The notes below the pieces were generated by a model. That model was not told the origin of the DNA and did not search any database. It saw nothing but the letters and a program-made list of their open reading frames with translations. Positions 42,404 to 52,035 of a stretch of DNA of 64,000 nucleotides are shown piece after piece. The stretch is taken from contig NC_017461.1 of assembly GCF_000258425.1 (NCBI RefSeq), positions 248,001 through 312,000 on the forward strand, read 5' to 3'. Made by a program: the position numbers and the translations under genes. The stretch's first letter is position 1; every line of letters starts with the position of its first letter. This DNA is from Fervidicoccus fontis Kam940. GTDB taxonomy: Archaea; Thermoproteota; Thermoprotei_A; Sulfolobales; Fervidicoccaceae.

Positions 42404-44209
42404 TTGAGGCATTATAGAAATAAGTCAGAAAAGTTTTTCGCTTTATTCTTTACGTCATTGTTCATTCTGTTTTTAGTCGTTTATCCAATAATAACTAATG
42501 CATCTGAGATAGCAGGAAAGAGCATTGAAATATTTGTTCCGGCAGTGACTGAAAAAGGCGGAGTCATTTTAAAATTAAAGATATCTCTTATTCCAAATGG
42601 TTCTGGCAACATTTACATTAAAGGAGCACTTTTTGCTGGGAACGATACTCTCAATTCTGCTGCAGTAGCATTCTACGTTGGGCTTTTGATGGCGAATAAA
42701 AATCCAATGAATTATAATGGAATTATTGAGTTCACAAGTCCCTTAACACAAATTGAGGGGCCAAGTGCAAGCCTAGCTATAGCAGAAGCTTTTTATATGC
42801 TCGCTAAAGATATGAACCCAACTTCTCTTTCTTCCAGTGTTATAACTGGTGCAATAAATATCGACGGTCTGTCTGTCATCATAGGTGGAGTAGAGGATAA
42901 GCTTAATGCCTCAATAAATAGTGGTGCCTCTTATTTTTACCTTCCATATTCAAACTACAACTTACTTGCTGAAACCAATAGCATCCAAAATATCGGAAAT
43001 ATAAACATAATTGGAGTTGGTGGCATAGCTTCTCTTTCTAACTCTTTAAGAGGCATTAATGCTTTACCTTCAATATATATGAACGCTGTTATGCCAACTG
43101 ATATTTCAAACTATATGGGAGAAGTGGCTTTATATTTTATGAATAAAACGAAAGAAATTTCTTATAATTTTTCAATAAGCAATTTTACCGATATAACTAA
43201 TCTCGTAAGTCAAGGCGAAAATTATACAGCATCGAGCTTGTCCTTTACCCTTTACATAGATTCACTGTATTATTACTTGCAGCAATCTTTGAATAATAAA
43301 ACATTAGTAGAGGAGTACATCAAAAAAGTAAATGAAACTATCAATGAATTAAAAGAGAAAACTTTAGAAGATGAAAATAAATTAACCAATAACGATAAAA
43401 TTCCGATCAGTTTATTTGAAATCTTCTCAACCGAAGAAGAAAGGATATGGGAGGCGCAAGGGTATTTAAATATGGCATCACAATCCCAACAGCAAAATGA
43501 TACCGCCTATTATTTAGCATATGCTATTGGCAGACTGGAAACAGCGAAAACTTGGTACGATATGAGTAAATTGAATATAAGTGAAGGACAATTATTGAAT
43601 TTAGAAGCTTTTCAAAATTCTATGAAACAGTATATCGATTTTTTGAGTATAATCTTGAACTATATTAATAGCATTATTTCTCAATCTTCAGATGCATCCG
43701 TCCAGAACTATTATAAAGAGCTATTAGATATATATAACAAAATTTGCTCTAATTCAACAGATATATTTCTAAAGTATTCTTTAGCTTCAGTACTTACATA
43801 CGATGCAACGTCTTTATTATCGTCCATGAATTATATAGATGAATACACAATGCAAGAATATTATAATGAAGATCTTTATAATTTTGAAATCTTTTACTCA
43901 AATCTTCTTTCAAATGGCATTTCACTATTTATTCCATTAGCTTATTATCAATATTCTAGTAGCAATTTGCTTACTTATGATAATAGGCTATACCTTTTGG
44001 AAAACTCGATATCTTGTATTTTGCCCTTTTTATTCTACTCTTTTAATGCAAATTTATTATATTCAACAAGTCCTTCTTCGCAAGTAAAATTGGTAATACC
44101 TAGCCAAAACATAATTTTTGAGACGCTATTATTTTGGGGAGTAGGTAGTGCTATTGCAGCATTTTTCTCCCTCCTTATTTATCATACGAAAAAGAAGATT
44201 AATATGTAA
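42404..44209 (+). CDS. secreted/membrane-anchored Lon-like (S16) serine protease
   Basis: 601 residues from TTG 42404 with GGAGG upstream. Residues 15-32 are a signal-type helix, then an S16 protease domain: Ser121 in IEGPSASLAIA and Lys166 in IIGGVEDKLNA, 45 residues apart, match the Lon Ser-Lys dyad (43 apart in E. coli Lon). About 300 residues of Asn/Ser/Tyr-rich helical sequence follow and a C-terminal helix (LLFWGVGSAIAAFFSLLIYH) ends in KKK. There is no AAA ATPase domain, so it is an ATP-independent protease outside the membrane, with both ends anchored or the first one cleaved. Confidence 0.82.
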   Translation: MRHYRNKSEKFFALFFTSLFILFLVVYPIITNASEIAGKSIEIFVPAVTEKGGVILKLKISLIPNGSGNIYIKGALFAGNDTLNSAAVAFYVGLLMANKNPMNYNGIIEFTSPLTQIEGPSASLAIAEAFYMLAKDMNPTSLSSSVITGAINIDGLSVIIGGVEDKLNASINSGASYFYLPYSNYNLLAETNSIQNIGNINIIGVGGIASLSNSLRGINALPSIYMNAVMPTDISNYMGEVALYFMNKTKEISYNFSISNFTDITNLVSQGENYTASSLSFTLYIDSLYYYLQQSLNNKTLVEEYIKKVNETINELKEKTLEDENKLTNNDKIPISLFEIFSTEEERIWEAQGYLNMASQSQQQNDTAYYLAYAIGRLETAKTWYDMSKLNISEGQLLNLEAFQNSMKQYIDFLSIILNYINSIISQSSDASVQNYYKELLDIYNKICSNSTDIFLKYSLASVLTYDATSLLSSMNYIDEYTMQEYYNEDLYNFEIFYSNLLSNGISLFIPLAYYQYSSSNLLTYDNRLYLLENSISCILPFLFYSFNANLLYSTSPSSQVKLVIPSQNIIFETLLFWGVGSAIAAFFSLLIYHTKKKINM

Positions 44210-44242
44210 GCAAAAGCATTCCTTGCTTCAAATGTTAAGTAA

Positions 44243-44830
44243 TCAGCTTTTTAGGTACATATCTAAATCTTCCTTGAAAACTTCATACAATCGGGGATTT
44301 CTCAAAATCATTGCAGGATGATAAGTAGCATAAGTCTGGAAACTTCTATCATAGGCTTTGAAATTTCCTAATTTCCCTCTGATTTCCGAGATCTTTTTTT
44401 CTTTAGGAATTTTCTTATAAGGAAAAGATTCATCGTACAAATATTTTACAGCTGTACCACCTAAAAGGACAATTTTTAAAGGATTTATATACATCAATTG
44501 AAATATCAAATAGTGTAAACATGAAAGAACTTCATTTGTTTTTGGCTTTCTGTTTTTTGGCGGCCTGCATTTCACAACGTTTGTAATGTACACATTAATT
44601 CTATCAACCTTAATCTCATCTAGGGCTCTGTTTAATACTTCGCCTGCCCTTCCAACAAAAGGCCTACCATAAATGTCCTCATTTTTACCCGGCGCCTCTC
44701 CTATTAATACAAACTTAGAATTTAAGTTACCTTCTCCAACCACTGGTTTAGTTCTGCTGAGATAAAGCTCGCATTTTTTACAGTTTTCAATTTGTTTTAT
44801 AAATTCATCATAGGAAATAAAGCTCATCAT
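44243..44830 (-). CDS. udg: uracil-DNA glycosylase, family 4
   Basis: 195 residues. Cys17 and Cys20 (NCKKCEL) with two later Cys (VVKCRPPKNRKP; LSCL) bind the [4Fe-4S] cluster of family 4. Motif A GEAPGKNEDIYGRPFVGRAG and motif B THPAMILRNPRLYE-type HPA are present. Removes uracil from DNA in base excision repair. The start overlaps the stop of the glycosyltransferase gene by four bases. Confidence 0.94.
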   Translation of the reverse strand: MMSFISYDEFIKQIENCKKCELYLSRTKPVVGEGNLNSKFVLIGEAPGKNEDIYGRPFVGRAGEVLNRALDEIKVDRINVYITNVVKCRPPKNRKPKTNEVLSCLHYLIFQLMYINPLKIVLLGGTAVKYLYDESFPYKKIPKEKKISEIRGKLGNFKAYDRSFQTYATYHPAMILRNPRLYEVFKEDLDMYLKS

Positions 44831-45960
44831 ACTGGAACCCTCCTTTTACTGAATTGGCTATTTAGTCCAGAATCTTCAATCTTCCAAACATAATGTTCAC
44901 TCAACAGATAATTTGCTACGAAACCAAAAATTATGCCGACCAAATTTGATATTAAAGGTTCCACTTTCAAAATAGTGCTTAAAAACAGTAATATGACATA
45001 GTTAATAGAAATTCCTATTGCAGAAGAAATATGATATCTAAAAAATTTTTTAAAAGTGATGCTTTTTTCAGAGCTTTTAAATGTATAAATAGAATTCAAT
45101 ATGAAATTGTTAATTATGCTTAGTTCTATAGAAAAAGCGCCAGAAATATATAATGGTAGATGGAAAATATAGTGAAATATCCACAAAGCTGCTTCATTAA
45201 CAGCAGTTCCGGACAATCCCACTAGCATAAACTTAAGAATTCTATATTCATTTAAAGACAGAAGATGGAGAATATAATTGATATACTCTTTTAAACCAAG
45301 CTTACTTTTTCCCGCATATCTTTTCTCAAAAACGTATTCTATCTCTCCAATATCATTTTGCTTTACATGGCTTTTTACTATAATTTCTAGAAGTATCTTA
45401 TATCCCTTAGGATTCAGCTTATCTTTCGTTTCTAAGTACACTTCCCTTTTAAGCGCAAAAAAGCCCGACATAGGATCGCTGACATTTTTTAGTTTTGGCA
45501 GTAATAGCTTTGCAAGCCCTCCAGCTATTTTTGAAATTAATCTTCTATATGTAGGCATGTTTTTGTAACCATTTTTCCCCATTCTTGTAGCTATTACAAT
45601 TTTATAATTTTCAATAGCTATTTTCCTATACAGATCTGGAATTTTCTCAGGAGGATGTTGGAGATCGGCATCCATTACGACAAGAACCTTACCTTTAGCT
45701 TCATTCATTCCTCTTAGCACCGCTGTTGATAGCCCCCTTTCATTATTCCTTACAATAACTCTTACGTTTTTTTCAATATCAAGTCTTTTTGCTTCTTGGA
45801 CAGCTACTTTCGAAGTATTGTCCGGGCTGTTATCATCTACTATGATGACTTCATAATCATAATTAGCTAGAGAGGCTGCTATCCTCTCAAAAAGTGCACC
45901 TATGTTTTCCGCTTCATTAAAAGTAGGAATTATAATTGAAATTTCTTTTAATTCTTCCAA
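44827..45960 (-). CDS. dolichol/polyprenol-phosphate mannosyltransferase-like glycosyltransferase fused to GtrA
   Basis: 377 residues. Residues 1-235 are a GT2 family domain with SIIIPTFNEAENI, VDDNSPDNT and the VMDADLQHPPE acceptor/metal motif, as in DPM1. Residues from about 240 hold four membrane helices of the GtrA type (FMLVGLSGTAVNEAAL, NFILNSIYTFK). Such fusions transfer a hexose to a polyprenyl phosphate and are probably used in protein or lipid glycosylation. Start codon 45960 is fourteen bases after the metallophosphoesterase gene. Confidence 0.9.
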   Translation of the reverse strand: MEELKEISIIIPTFNEAENIGALFERIAASLANYDYEVIIVDDNSPDNTSKVAVQEAKRLDIEKNVRVIVRNNERGLSTAVLRGMNEAKGKVLVVMDADLQHPPEKIPDLYRKIAIENYKIVIATRMGKNGYKNMPTYRRLISKIAGGLAKLLLPKLKNVSDPMSGFFALKREVYLETKDKLNPKGYKILLEIIVKSHVKQNDIGEIEYVFEKRYAGKSKLGLKEYINYILHLLSLNEYRILKFMLVGLSGTAVNEAALWIFHYIFHLPLYISGAFSIELSIINNFILNSIYTFKSSEKSITFKKFFRYHISSAIGISINYVILLFLSTILKVEPLISNLVGIIFGFVANYLLSEHYVWKIEDSGLNSQFSKRRVPV

Positions 45961-45972
45961 AACTTCTCACTT

Positions 45973-46734
45973 TTAAATATGTATCCCAAAAGATTCTTCA
46001 ATAGCTTTTAGCGTTGGGAACTCAATAAGGTCTTTATTGTATGTATCAATTATGATTGGGACTATCTCATCGATTATTCCATATTCTCTAATGATCGGTG
46101 AAAGATAGTTTTCTCTAATAAGTGAGATTGGGTTTCCTGATTGATAGTAACCTGCAGCGGGAATCACTATTACGTTGCTACCATTTTTTAAGGGAACCTT
46201 CAAGAAGCAAGGCATTTTTACAACACTTCCTATTTCGTCTTTTATAGTAAAAGAAGGATGTTCATGCCCTATTATAATATTTTTATAACTAAAGATCTCT
46301 TCTGTCAATTTGTGTCCATGTAGCAAAATAGTCATATTTGAAAGCTTATAGCTTTCAACAATGGGTACATTCATTTTTTCAGCAATTATTGAAACATAAT
46401 TATCATGATTACCCCTTACTAAAATGACTTCATCGTAGAGATCTTTTGACTTCCCAAAAAATCTTATTATTTCTTCTCTCTCTTGAATTGTCAGTCTATT
46501 GAAGCTGTTTTTTATGTCTCCATTAATAATGAGTTTTTTAGCTTTAGTTAATTCCTTTAACCTTATTATCAAATCAATTGCTTTTTTCAATTGCATCTTA
46601 GGGAGAAAGACTCCACTCTCAGCCGCTTCATCCTCGAATCCTAAATGCAGATCTGCAATTATAATGCTCTGAGAAGCCTCATGGAATATCGCTGGCTCTC
46701 CAGCTATTATAGAAAACTCGCCTAAATTGAGCAT
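45973..46734 (-). CDS. calcineurin-like metallophosphoesterase
   Basis: 253 residues from ATG 46734, with AGAGGAA just upstream; the ATG at 46797 adds 21 residues without a site. Metal ligands are intact: IIADLHLGFED, LIINGDIKNS, LVRGNHDNY, LLHGHK and IIGHEHPSF. This pattern matches the archaeal proteins often called ICC-like phosphoesterases that sit with Lhr-type helicases in other genomes. No such helicase is adjacent here. Confidence 0.88.
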   Translation of the reverse strand: MLNLGEFSIIAGEPAIFHEASQSIIIADLHLGFEDEAAESGVFLPKMQLKKAIDLIIRLKELTKAKKLIINGDIKNSFNRLTIQEREEIIRFFGKSKDLYDEVILVRGNHDNYVSIIAEKMNVPIVESYKLSNMTILLHGHKLTEEIFSYKNIIIGHEHPSFTIKDEIGSVVKMPCFLKVPLKNGSNVIVIPAAGYYQSGNPISLIRENYLSPIIREYGIIDEIVPIIIDTYNKDLIEFPTLKAIEESFGIHI

Positions 46735-47019
46735 TTTTGTTCCTCTTAATAATTTATTTGTGGCAAAAAATATAAAATTTAAGAACTCTTGCAACAACTT
46801 AAAAATTTTTCGATAAAATTATGAATAAAAGTTTTTCAAGCTCATTTACAGCAAATTTCGTAGCTCGATAGTAATGATAATTTTGTTCACATTAATGTTA
46901 TATATGCGGATAAAAATTATTTCGCAAATATACACAGAGAACTAATTAAGTTTTATAAATAGATCTAGCTTAGAAAGACCGTATTTAACTTTATAATTTG
47001 CTATTTTATTAAATCATAT

Positions 47020-47084
47020 AGACGATGATGATGTGGGCAGCCCTTGACCGAATGGAGTGATGCCCCTATCTCACACTGAGTTAT
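47020..47084 (+). ncRNA. C/D box sRNA (2'-O-methylation guide)
   Basis: Box C ATGATGA (47025-47031), 12-nt guide TGTGGGCAGCCC, box D' TTGA (47044-47047), spacer of nine, box C' GTGATGC (47057-47063), 12-nt guide CCCTATCTCACA, box D CTGA (47076-47079). The spacing is ideal for an archaeal guide with two targets. A TATA-like TTTATAATTT at 46990-46999 suggests a promoter. It lies in a 365-base gap (46735-47099) in which nothing else is evident, and ends about 16 bases before the following ATG. Confidence 0.85.
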
Positions 47085-47099
47085 TTAAGTAGTGATTAT

Positions 47100-47537
47100 A
47101 TGACAAGCAAGTTAACATGGGGAAGTATAGTAATTGCAGATTTGGATAACTTTGAAGAAGTAGTTAGAGAAAAAGGTTTAAATGAATACGTTAAAAATTC
47201 TATAACAAACGCATTAACAGAGGGTGTAATTTTTTTAGCAATAAAGTTCAGAGGAATAATTATTTACGGAGTAAATAAAGAAAGAGGGACAGAAGAAGCA
47301 GTTTTAGAGTTTCCCATGATGAGATGCTCAGATTTAGAATCAGATCTGTATTCTATAAAAGAAGAAATAAACAAAAACGGTGCAAATATTACAGTCGTAT
47401 GCTTAGAAGGCTACGTTTTAGGAAAAAATGCAAATAGTAGAAAGGAAGCATATTATGGAACTCCATGGAGATCATTTGCTAGAAAGATTTTAGAGGAAGC
47501 AAAAAGGAAAGGCGGTAATAGGATAATAATTATTTGA
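47100..47537 (+). CDS. conserved hypothetical protein, possible nucleotidyl-cyclase-like fold
   Basis: 145 residues with a strand-rich start SIVIADLDNFEEVVREKGLNEY, a later FRGIIIYGVNK and LEGYVLGKN. The DLDNF acidic motif on the first strand recalls the nucleotide-cyclase/GTP cyclohydrolase III fold, but the second acidic motif is not evident, so this is only a suggestion. GTGAT lies about five bases upstream of ATG 47100. Expression may be tied to the C/D sRNA placed immediately upstream. Converges with the radical SAM gene. Confidence 0.6.
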   Translation: MTSKLTWGSIVIADLDNFEEVVREKGLNEYVKNSITNALTEGVIFLAIKFRGIIIYGVNKERGTEEAVLEFPMMRCSDLESDLYSIKEEINKNGANITVVCLEGYVLGKNANSRKEAYYGTPWRSFARKILEEAKRKGGNRIIII

Positions 47538-47540
47538 TTT

Positions 47541-48581
47541 CTAAACTGGAATTGCGATTAAAATCCCGTCTTTATCATGGATAATTTTGGCATAGACGAT
47601 ATCCCCTATGCTTAAGCTTTCTCTTCTGCTTATCAAAGTAAAAACTCTATCTTTTTTTGGTGGTATAGCAAGATATTCGTTTTTAAGTAAGCCCTTTTCT
47701 ACTAAAGATAACTTCACAATCTCCCCTTTCTTATATCCGTTCGGTATCCTTTCAGATTTTTCTAGTCCGTAGTCTTTAGGGTCTAATAGGAGCTTTATCT
47801 TATATCTATCTTCAAGCTTTCTCATCCATTTTTCAAATTCCTTCCATGATAATGCTATTATTCCTGGGACTTTTCTTCCGTATTTATGAGAAACATACTT
47901 TTGAATTCCTAATGGGGGAAACTTTTCACCTAATCCAATTTTTATCGCAAACTGTATTATTTCTTCAATATCCTCATCGTTAACTGTTGGAATCCAAACT
48001 GGTGCTAAATGAATAGCAATTCCAAGTTCTTCATGAGCATATTTAATGAGCTCTTTAACTTTTTTTACCGAATAAAAATTATTTCCAGAAAGCAATTTTC
48101 CTTTTTCCTCGTTTAAAGTATCTATACTTACATTTAGCCTGTCAATTCCAGCATCTTTTAGTTTTTCCAATGTTTTAATGTTTGCTGGAAATAACCTAGT
48201 TTCTACTGTTATCGATTTTACATTTTTCATTTCCCTTACAGCTTTGACAAACTCTGGAAGATCTTTATGAGTAATAGGATCGCCCATCCCGTCAAAAATT
48301 AAATGAAAACTACTTTTAAAATTGCATGCATACTTAATCCATTCGTAAAGCCATTCAGGATCCCTTAGGATAAACTCTCTTTCCCTATTTGATTTTGGAC
48401 CCGCTGAAACGCTACAGAAAATGCATGATAAACTGCATAACGTTGTAATTCTTACCTGTAAGTTATTGTAGCCTCTATCAATTATTCCAAACGAAATATG
48501 ACCTATAAGAGGGAAAGGTTTCCTTATTTCTAAAACTTTTCCAACTTTTGTAAGTCCAAGCTTAGATTCTAGGATAACCAT
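47541..48581 (-). CDS. radical SAM protein with C-terminal TRAM-like domain
   Basis: 346 residues. Cys49, Cys53 and Cys56 (TTLCSLSCIFCSV) bind the [4Fe-4S] cluster that cleaves AdoMet; FDGMGDPITHKDL and VETRLFPAN are the next core strands. The last 60 residues (FTLISRRESLSIGDIVYAKIIHDKDGILIAI) resemble a TRAM/OB RNA-binding domain, which suggests a tRNA- or rRNA-modifying enzyme. The exact reaction is unknown. It overlaps the methyltransferase gene upstream by 20 bases. Confidence 0.83.
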   Translation of the reverse strand: MVILESKLGLTKVGKVLEIRKPFPLIGHISFGIIDRGYNNLQVRITTLCSLSCIFCSVSAGPKSNREREFILRDPEWLYEWIKYACNFKSSFHLIFDGMGDPITHKDLPEFVKAVREMKNVKSITVETRLFPANIKTLEKLKDAGIDRLNVSIDTLNEEKGKLLSGNNFYSVKKVKELIKYAHEELGIAIHLAPVWIPTVNDEDIEEIIQFAIKIGLGEKFPPLGIQKYVSHKYGRKVPGIIALSWKEFEKWMRKLEDRYKIKLLLDPKDYGLEKSERIPNGYKKGEIVKLSLVEKGLLKNEYLAIPPKKDRVFTLISRRESLSIGDIVYAKIIHDKDGILIAIPV

Positions 48582-49119
48582 AAAACCTTCTTATCCTCCA
48601 AGCAGATGGATTAGAAATTCCTATAAAATATAAAAATATACTCCTGATAATACCTTTTTCATCTTCTATTCTTTTCATAAGAATTGGAATCCAGCCTTCT
48701 ATCGAAAAATCTAACGTTACGATCTTTGTTCCTTCTTTGAGCTCTTTATCGAGCTTTAGCGAAATCTCTCTCAAAAAAGATGGAAACATGTATATGTAAA
48801 TAAAGTCAAATTCGCTATAGTCGATCTTTCTCGCATCTTCGCATATGACTGAAAATTTATCGTTTACACTATTATAAATAGCGTTGCTCAATGCCAAAGC
48901 GCATAAATCTTCCCTTTTTTCTATGCACGTAGAACTGCAACCGAAATACTTTGAAGCAATTATTGCAACTCTCCCATCTCCACAACCAATATCGCATATT
49001 TTAGAATCTTTATTTAGTTTTGCAATCTCAAAAGAAAAAATTATGGGTTTAATGGAGGAGGGTATCCAGGGAGCGTCAACCTTTTCTTCTTTAGGCCATA
49101 TTGGAATATCTTCCCTCAT
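48562..49119 (-). CDS. SAM-dependent methyltransferase, similar to crenarchaeal protein-lysine methyltransferase
   Basis: 185 residues. WIPSSIKPIIFSFEIAKLN precedes motif I VCDIGCGDGRVAI-like ICDIGCGDGRVAIIAS, with CIEKREDLCALA as the acidic loop. A short N-terminus with a P-x-x-P element and the DIGCGDGR motif are features of the aKMT group that methylates surface lysines of many crenarchaeal proteins (established for Sulfolobus). Substrate assignment is inference. AAAGGG precedes ATG 49119. Confidence 0.75.
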   Translation of the reverse strand: MREDIPIWPKEEKVDAPWIPSSIKPIIFSFEIAKLNKDSKICDIGCGDGRVAIIASKYFGCSSTCIEKREDLCALALSNAIYNSVNDKFSVICEDARKIDYSEFDFIYIYMFPSFLREISLKLDKELKEGTKIVTLDFSIEGWIPILMKRIEDEKGIIRSIFLYFIGISNPSAWRIRRFYGYPRI

Positions 49120-49216
49120 AGACGACCCTTTTAGAGATGGTTAACTTTATATATAATTCCCTTAGTATTAAATTATAGTGCATACAAATAAATTAATTAG
49201 TAAAAAGGTGGAATGT

Positions 49217-51865
49217 ATGGAAAAATTAAAGATTTTTTCACTCCTTTTAATAATAACATTAGCTTTTGGTATAGCAGCGCCAGGAATCTTGTCTAGCGCA
49301 CAGACAGCAAACTCGATAACGTTGATTGAATTTAGCTCTTCCGGAGGACTTTTCATGAGTCCATGGAATCCAGTGCTAGGATTTACAGACATATACAGCT
49401 ACCAGCTTTGGATACACGTTAGAGAGTGGGGACTGTATCCAAGTCCATCCACAGGAATGCCAGTTCAAACAACAGCAACTTATCAATACATAGGAAATTA
49501 TACGGTTAATCAAACCACAGGAGTAATAACTCCTTATCTTACCATACCGAGCAATGCTCTAGTATTTGATCCAATTGCTCTTCAATGGGTTCCAATAAAT
49601 CAAGCTGCTCAAAATTCGACATACGCTTCATTCGTAAATTCTCAGCTTCAAAGCTCAGGAGGAACCCCACCTGGGTTTTATCAGTCGCTAGCATCTTATA
49701 TTCAGAACGATGGAAAAGCACCTGTTGAAATAATATTCAACTTCGAGCAAGTTCCATGGCATGATGGCATAAACTTTAGTGTTGCAGATGTGCTTGCGTG
49801 GCTAGCCTTCATGTGGAGATGGAGTACTGATACAAGCTATATAACAAATCAAACAGATCAGTATTACGACGAGACATTCTCTTCGCAGTATGGACCTACA
49901 ATAGGAATGTTTGAAGGTGTCCAAATAATTAATGATACGTCCTTAGCGATTTACACAACCTATGTTGATGTTGATCCTTCATTAATTGCTTATACTGTAG
50001 ATCCATATCCAGGAGTTCCTTATGATTTACTTGCGGCAATGGAGCTTGCAGTAATGAATAGTACTAACTTATGGTGGGAAAGTACAACAACTTCAAAGGG
50101 AACAGTCAGCGGAATTGATATGCTCATAAATGCGCAACAAATCAAAGCTGCTGCCTTAGCCCTAACTCCATCTAACGTTTATTACTTTAATGGGTTGTCA
50201 AAATTTGGATATAATTATGGAAGCGATCTCTCTCAGAGAGTAAATGCTTTGGTGAACTGGATTAACACTCATGGAGTCGCAGTAGTCAGCAACGGACCAT
50301 TCTATGTAGACTCTTACAATGCTCAATCAAACACTATGGTTCTGAAGAGCAGAACATTCTTAGGACTACCAAAGATTCACTATATATGGAACAATTTAAC
50401 GGTTCCAAGCCTTGATGAAATATTTGTAGAGTCAGTTACAACGGAAGATGCGGGCATACAAGCTGTAAAGAGCGGTACAGCTGACATATTCTTCTATAGT
50501 GAGCCAATAAACAAGATAGGTACAGTTCCCTCAACTGTAACATTAATCCCAACAACAACGAACTATAATGACCTTGGAGTTAACCCAGTTAACAATGTTT
50601 ACGATCCTTCACAGCCAGGAACTATTCCACTAAAGGATAGAACTCTCAATGGCACAATTGTTCCAGGATTAGTACTCTACAACCCAAGCTCGACATTAGG
50701 AATAGACCTGTCTAAATACGGACATCCTGACTGGGTACCAATCAATTTGATAAACTCTACCGTAATGGAAAGCAATTACTTCCAGTTCAACCCAATGGCT
50801 CTTCAGGGAGTGAGATTTGCATTAAACGTTTTGATCAATAGAAACTCTTTGGTACAAAACGTTTACCAGGGTAGCGCGGTGCCATGCTTCAGTGCGATAA
50901 TTCCAGGATCCCCAGCATATAAAGCATTGAATATCAGTACATATGAGCAGCAACTTGGTCTTTATGGGAGTGGAGATCCTACAACTGCGGTAGCAATTTA
51001 TAACCAGTCAATACAGCAGGCCAACCAGAGCTTGAATAGCTATGGAATGTCGCTTAAGTATATCACAGATTCAAGCGGAACATGGCTATATCTGATATTA
51101 CCCGATGGAACACAGAAGAAAGTTACAATATACTTTGAGGTCAGAGGTGACGATCCGTTTAGAAAAGCTATAGGAGATCAGATAACTCAATGGATTGAAC
51201 AGTATTTCCACATATATGTACAGGAAGATTACATAACTAGACAAGTAGCAAATAAAGCTATTTATGGAACTGATATGGCGTCATTCTCTATGGGGAACCA
51301 TCCATGGACGATGTATACTGAAGGTTGGGTAGCCAACTACGATGAGCCTATATACTTCGCGAGATATGATGTAGCTCAGATGTATGCTCCGTTTACATAC
51401 GGATTCCAGCCTACCCCATCGAATAGCCAGCAGTGGTATCCATGGAACCAGACAATCTATCAGCTAGGTCAGAATTTGGCATTTGGTATATACACTCCAC
51501 AACAGGCAAATCAATTACTTAATGACATAGTAAAGCTTGATGTAATGGGAATGCAACAGTCCTGGAGAATATTCTTAACGCAGGGATTGCAGTACTATAT
51601 GGTTAATGGAGCCAGAGTAGTTATTCCATACTATGGCGTTCAGACAGGATTAGGGAGCATCTGGGCTCTTAATACTGCATATGTGGTCAGCGGAACTACA
51701 ACATCTCCGTCTACAACTACTACAACAACTCCAACTACTACCACTACTCCAACTACTACAACAGCACTTTCAGGTACGTCATCTGCATTGCTCTGGGGAA
51801 TAGTGATTGTAATTATCATAATAATCGTTATATTGGCATACTACCTCACAAGAAGGAAGAAATAA
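49217..51865 (+). CDS. extracellular solute-binding protein of a dipeptide/oligopeptide-type ABC importer
   Basis: 882 residues from ATG 49217, preceded by AAGGTGG. Residues 1-28 form a signal sequence; the large SBP family 5 (OppA-like) body follows, with the conserved VPWHDGINFSVADVLAWLAF and LKDRTLNGTIVP. A Thr-rich linker (TSPSTTTTTTPTTTTTPTTT, residues about 832-851, probably O-glycosylated) leads to a C-terminal membrane helix and RRKK, so the protein is tethered to the cell surface as is usual in crenarchaea. Substrate could be peptides or, as in some archaeal members, oligosaccharides. Confidence 0.92.
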   Translation: MEKLKIFSLLLIITLAFGIAAPGILSSAQTANSITLIEFSSSGGLFMSPWNPVLGFTDIYSYQLWIHVREWGLYPSPSTGMPVQTTATYQYIGNYTVNQTTGVITPYLTIPSNALVFDPIALQWVPINQAAQNSTYASFVNSQLQSSGGTPPGFYQSLASYIQNDGKAPVEIIFNFEQVPWHDGINFSVADVLAWLAFMWRWSTDTSYITNQTDQYYDETFSSQYGPTIGMFEGVQIINDTSLAIYTTYVDVDPSLIAYTVDPYPGVPYDLLAAMELAVMNSTNLWWESTTTSKGTVSGIDMLINAQQIKAAALALTPSNVYYFNGLSKFGYNYGSDLSQRVNALVNWINTHGVAVVSNGPFYVDSYNAQSNTMVLKSRTFLGLPKIHYIWNNLTVPSLDEIFVESVTTEDAGIQAVKSGTADIFFYSEPINKIGTVPSTVTLIPTTTNYNDLGVNPVNNVYDPSQPGTIPLKDRTLNGTIVPGLVLYNPSSTLGIDLSKYGHPDWVPINLINSTVMESNYFQFNPMALQGVRFALNVLINRNSLVQNVYQGSAVPCFSAIIPGSPAYKALNISTYEQQLGLYGSGDPTTAVAIYNQSIQQANQSLNSYGMSLKYITDSSGTWLYLILPDGTQKKVTIYFEVRGDDPFRKAIGDQITQWIEQYFHIYVQEDYITRQVANKAIYGTDMASFSMGNHPWTMYTEGWVANYDEPIYFARYDVAQMYAPFTYGFQPTPSNSQQWYPWNQTIYQLGQNLAFGIYTPQQANQLLNDIVKLDVMGMQQSWRIFLTQGLQYYMVNGARVVIPYYGVQTGLGSIWALNTAYVVSGTTTSPSTTTTTTPTTTTTPTTTTALSGTSSALLWGIVIVIIIIIVILAYYLTRRKK

Positions 51866-52035
51866 AGTATAATAATTGAATAAAAATAATAAATTTTTTT
51901 TAAAATTTCATTATTTATTTCATTTTTTAATAAAAATTTGTTCTATGGCATTCTCATTTTTCTTTAATAAACTTTAAATATAACAATATTTTTTCATAGT
52001 TTTAGTTAAGTAAAATTATGTGTGGTTGGATTATA

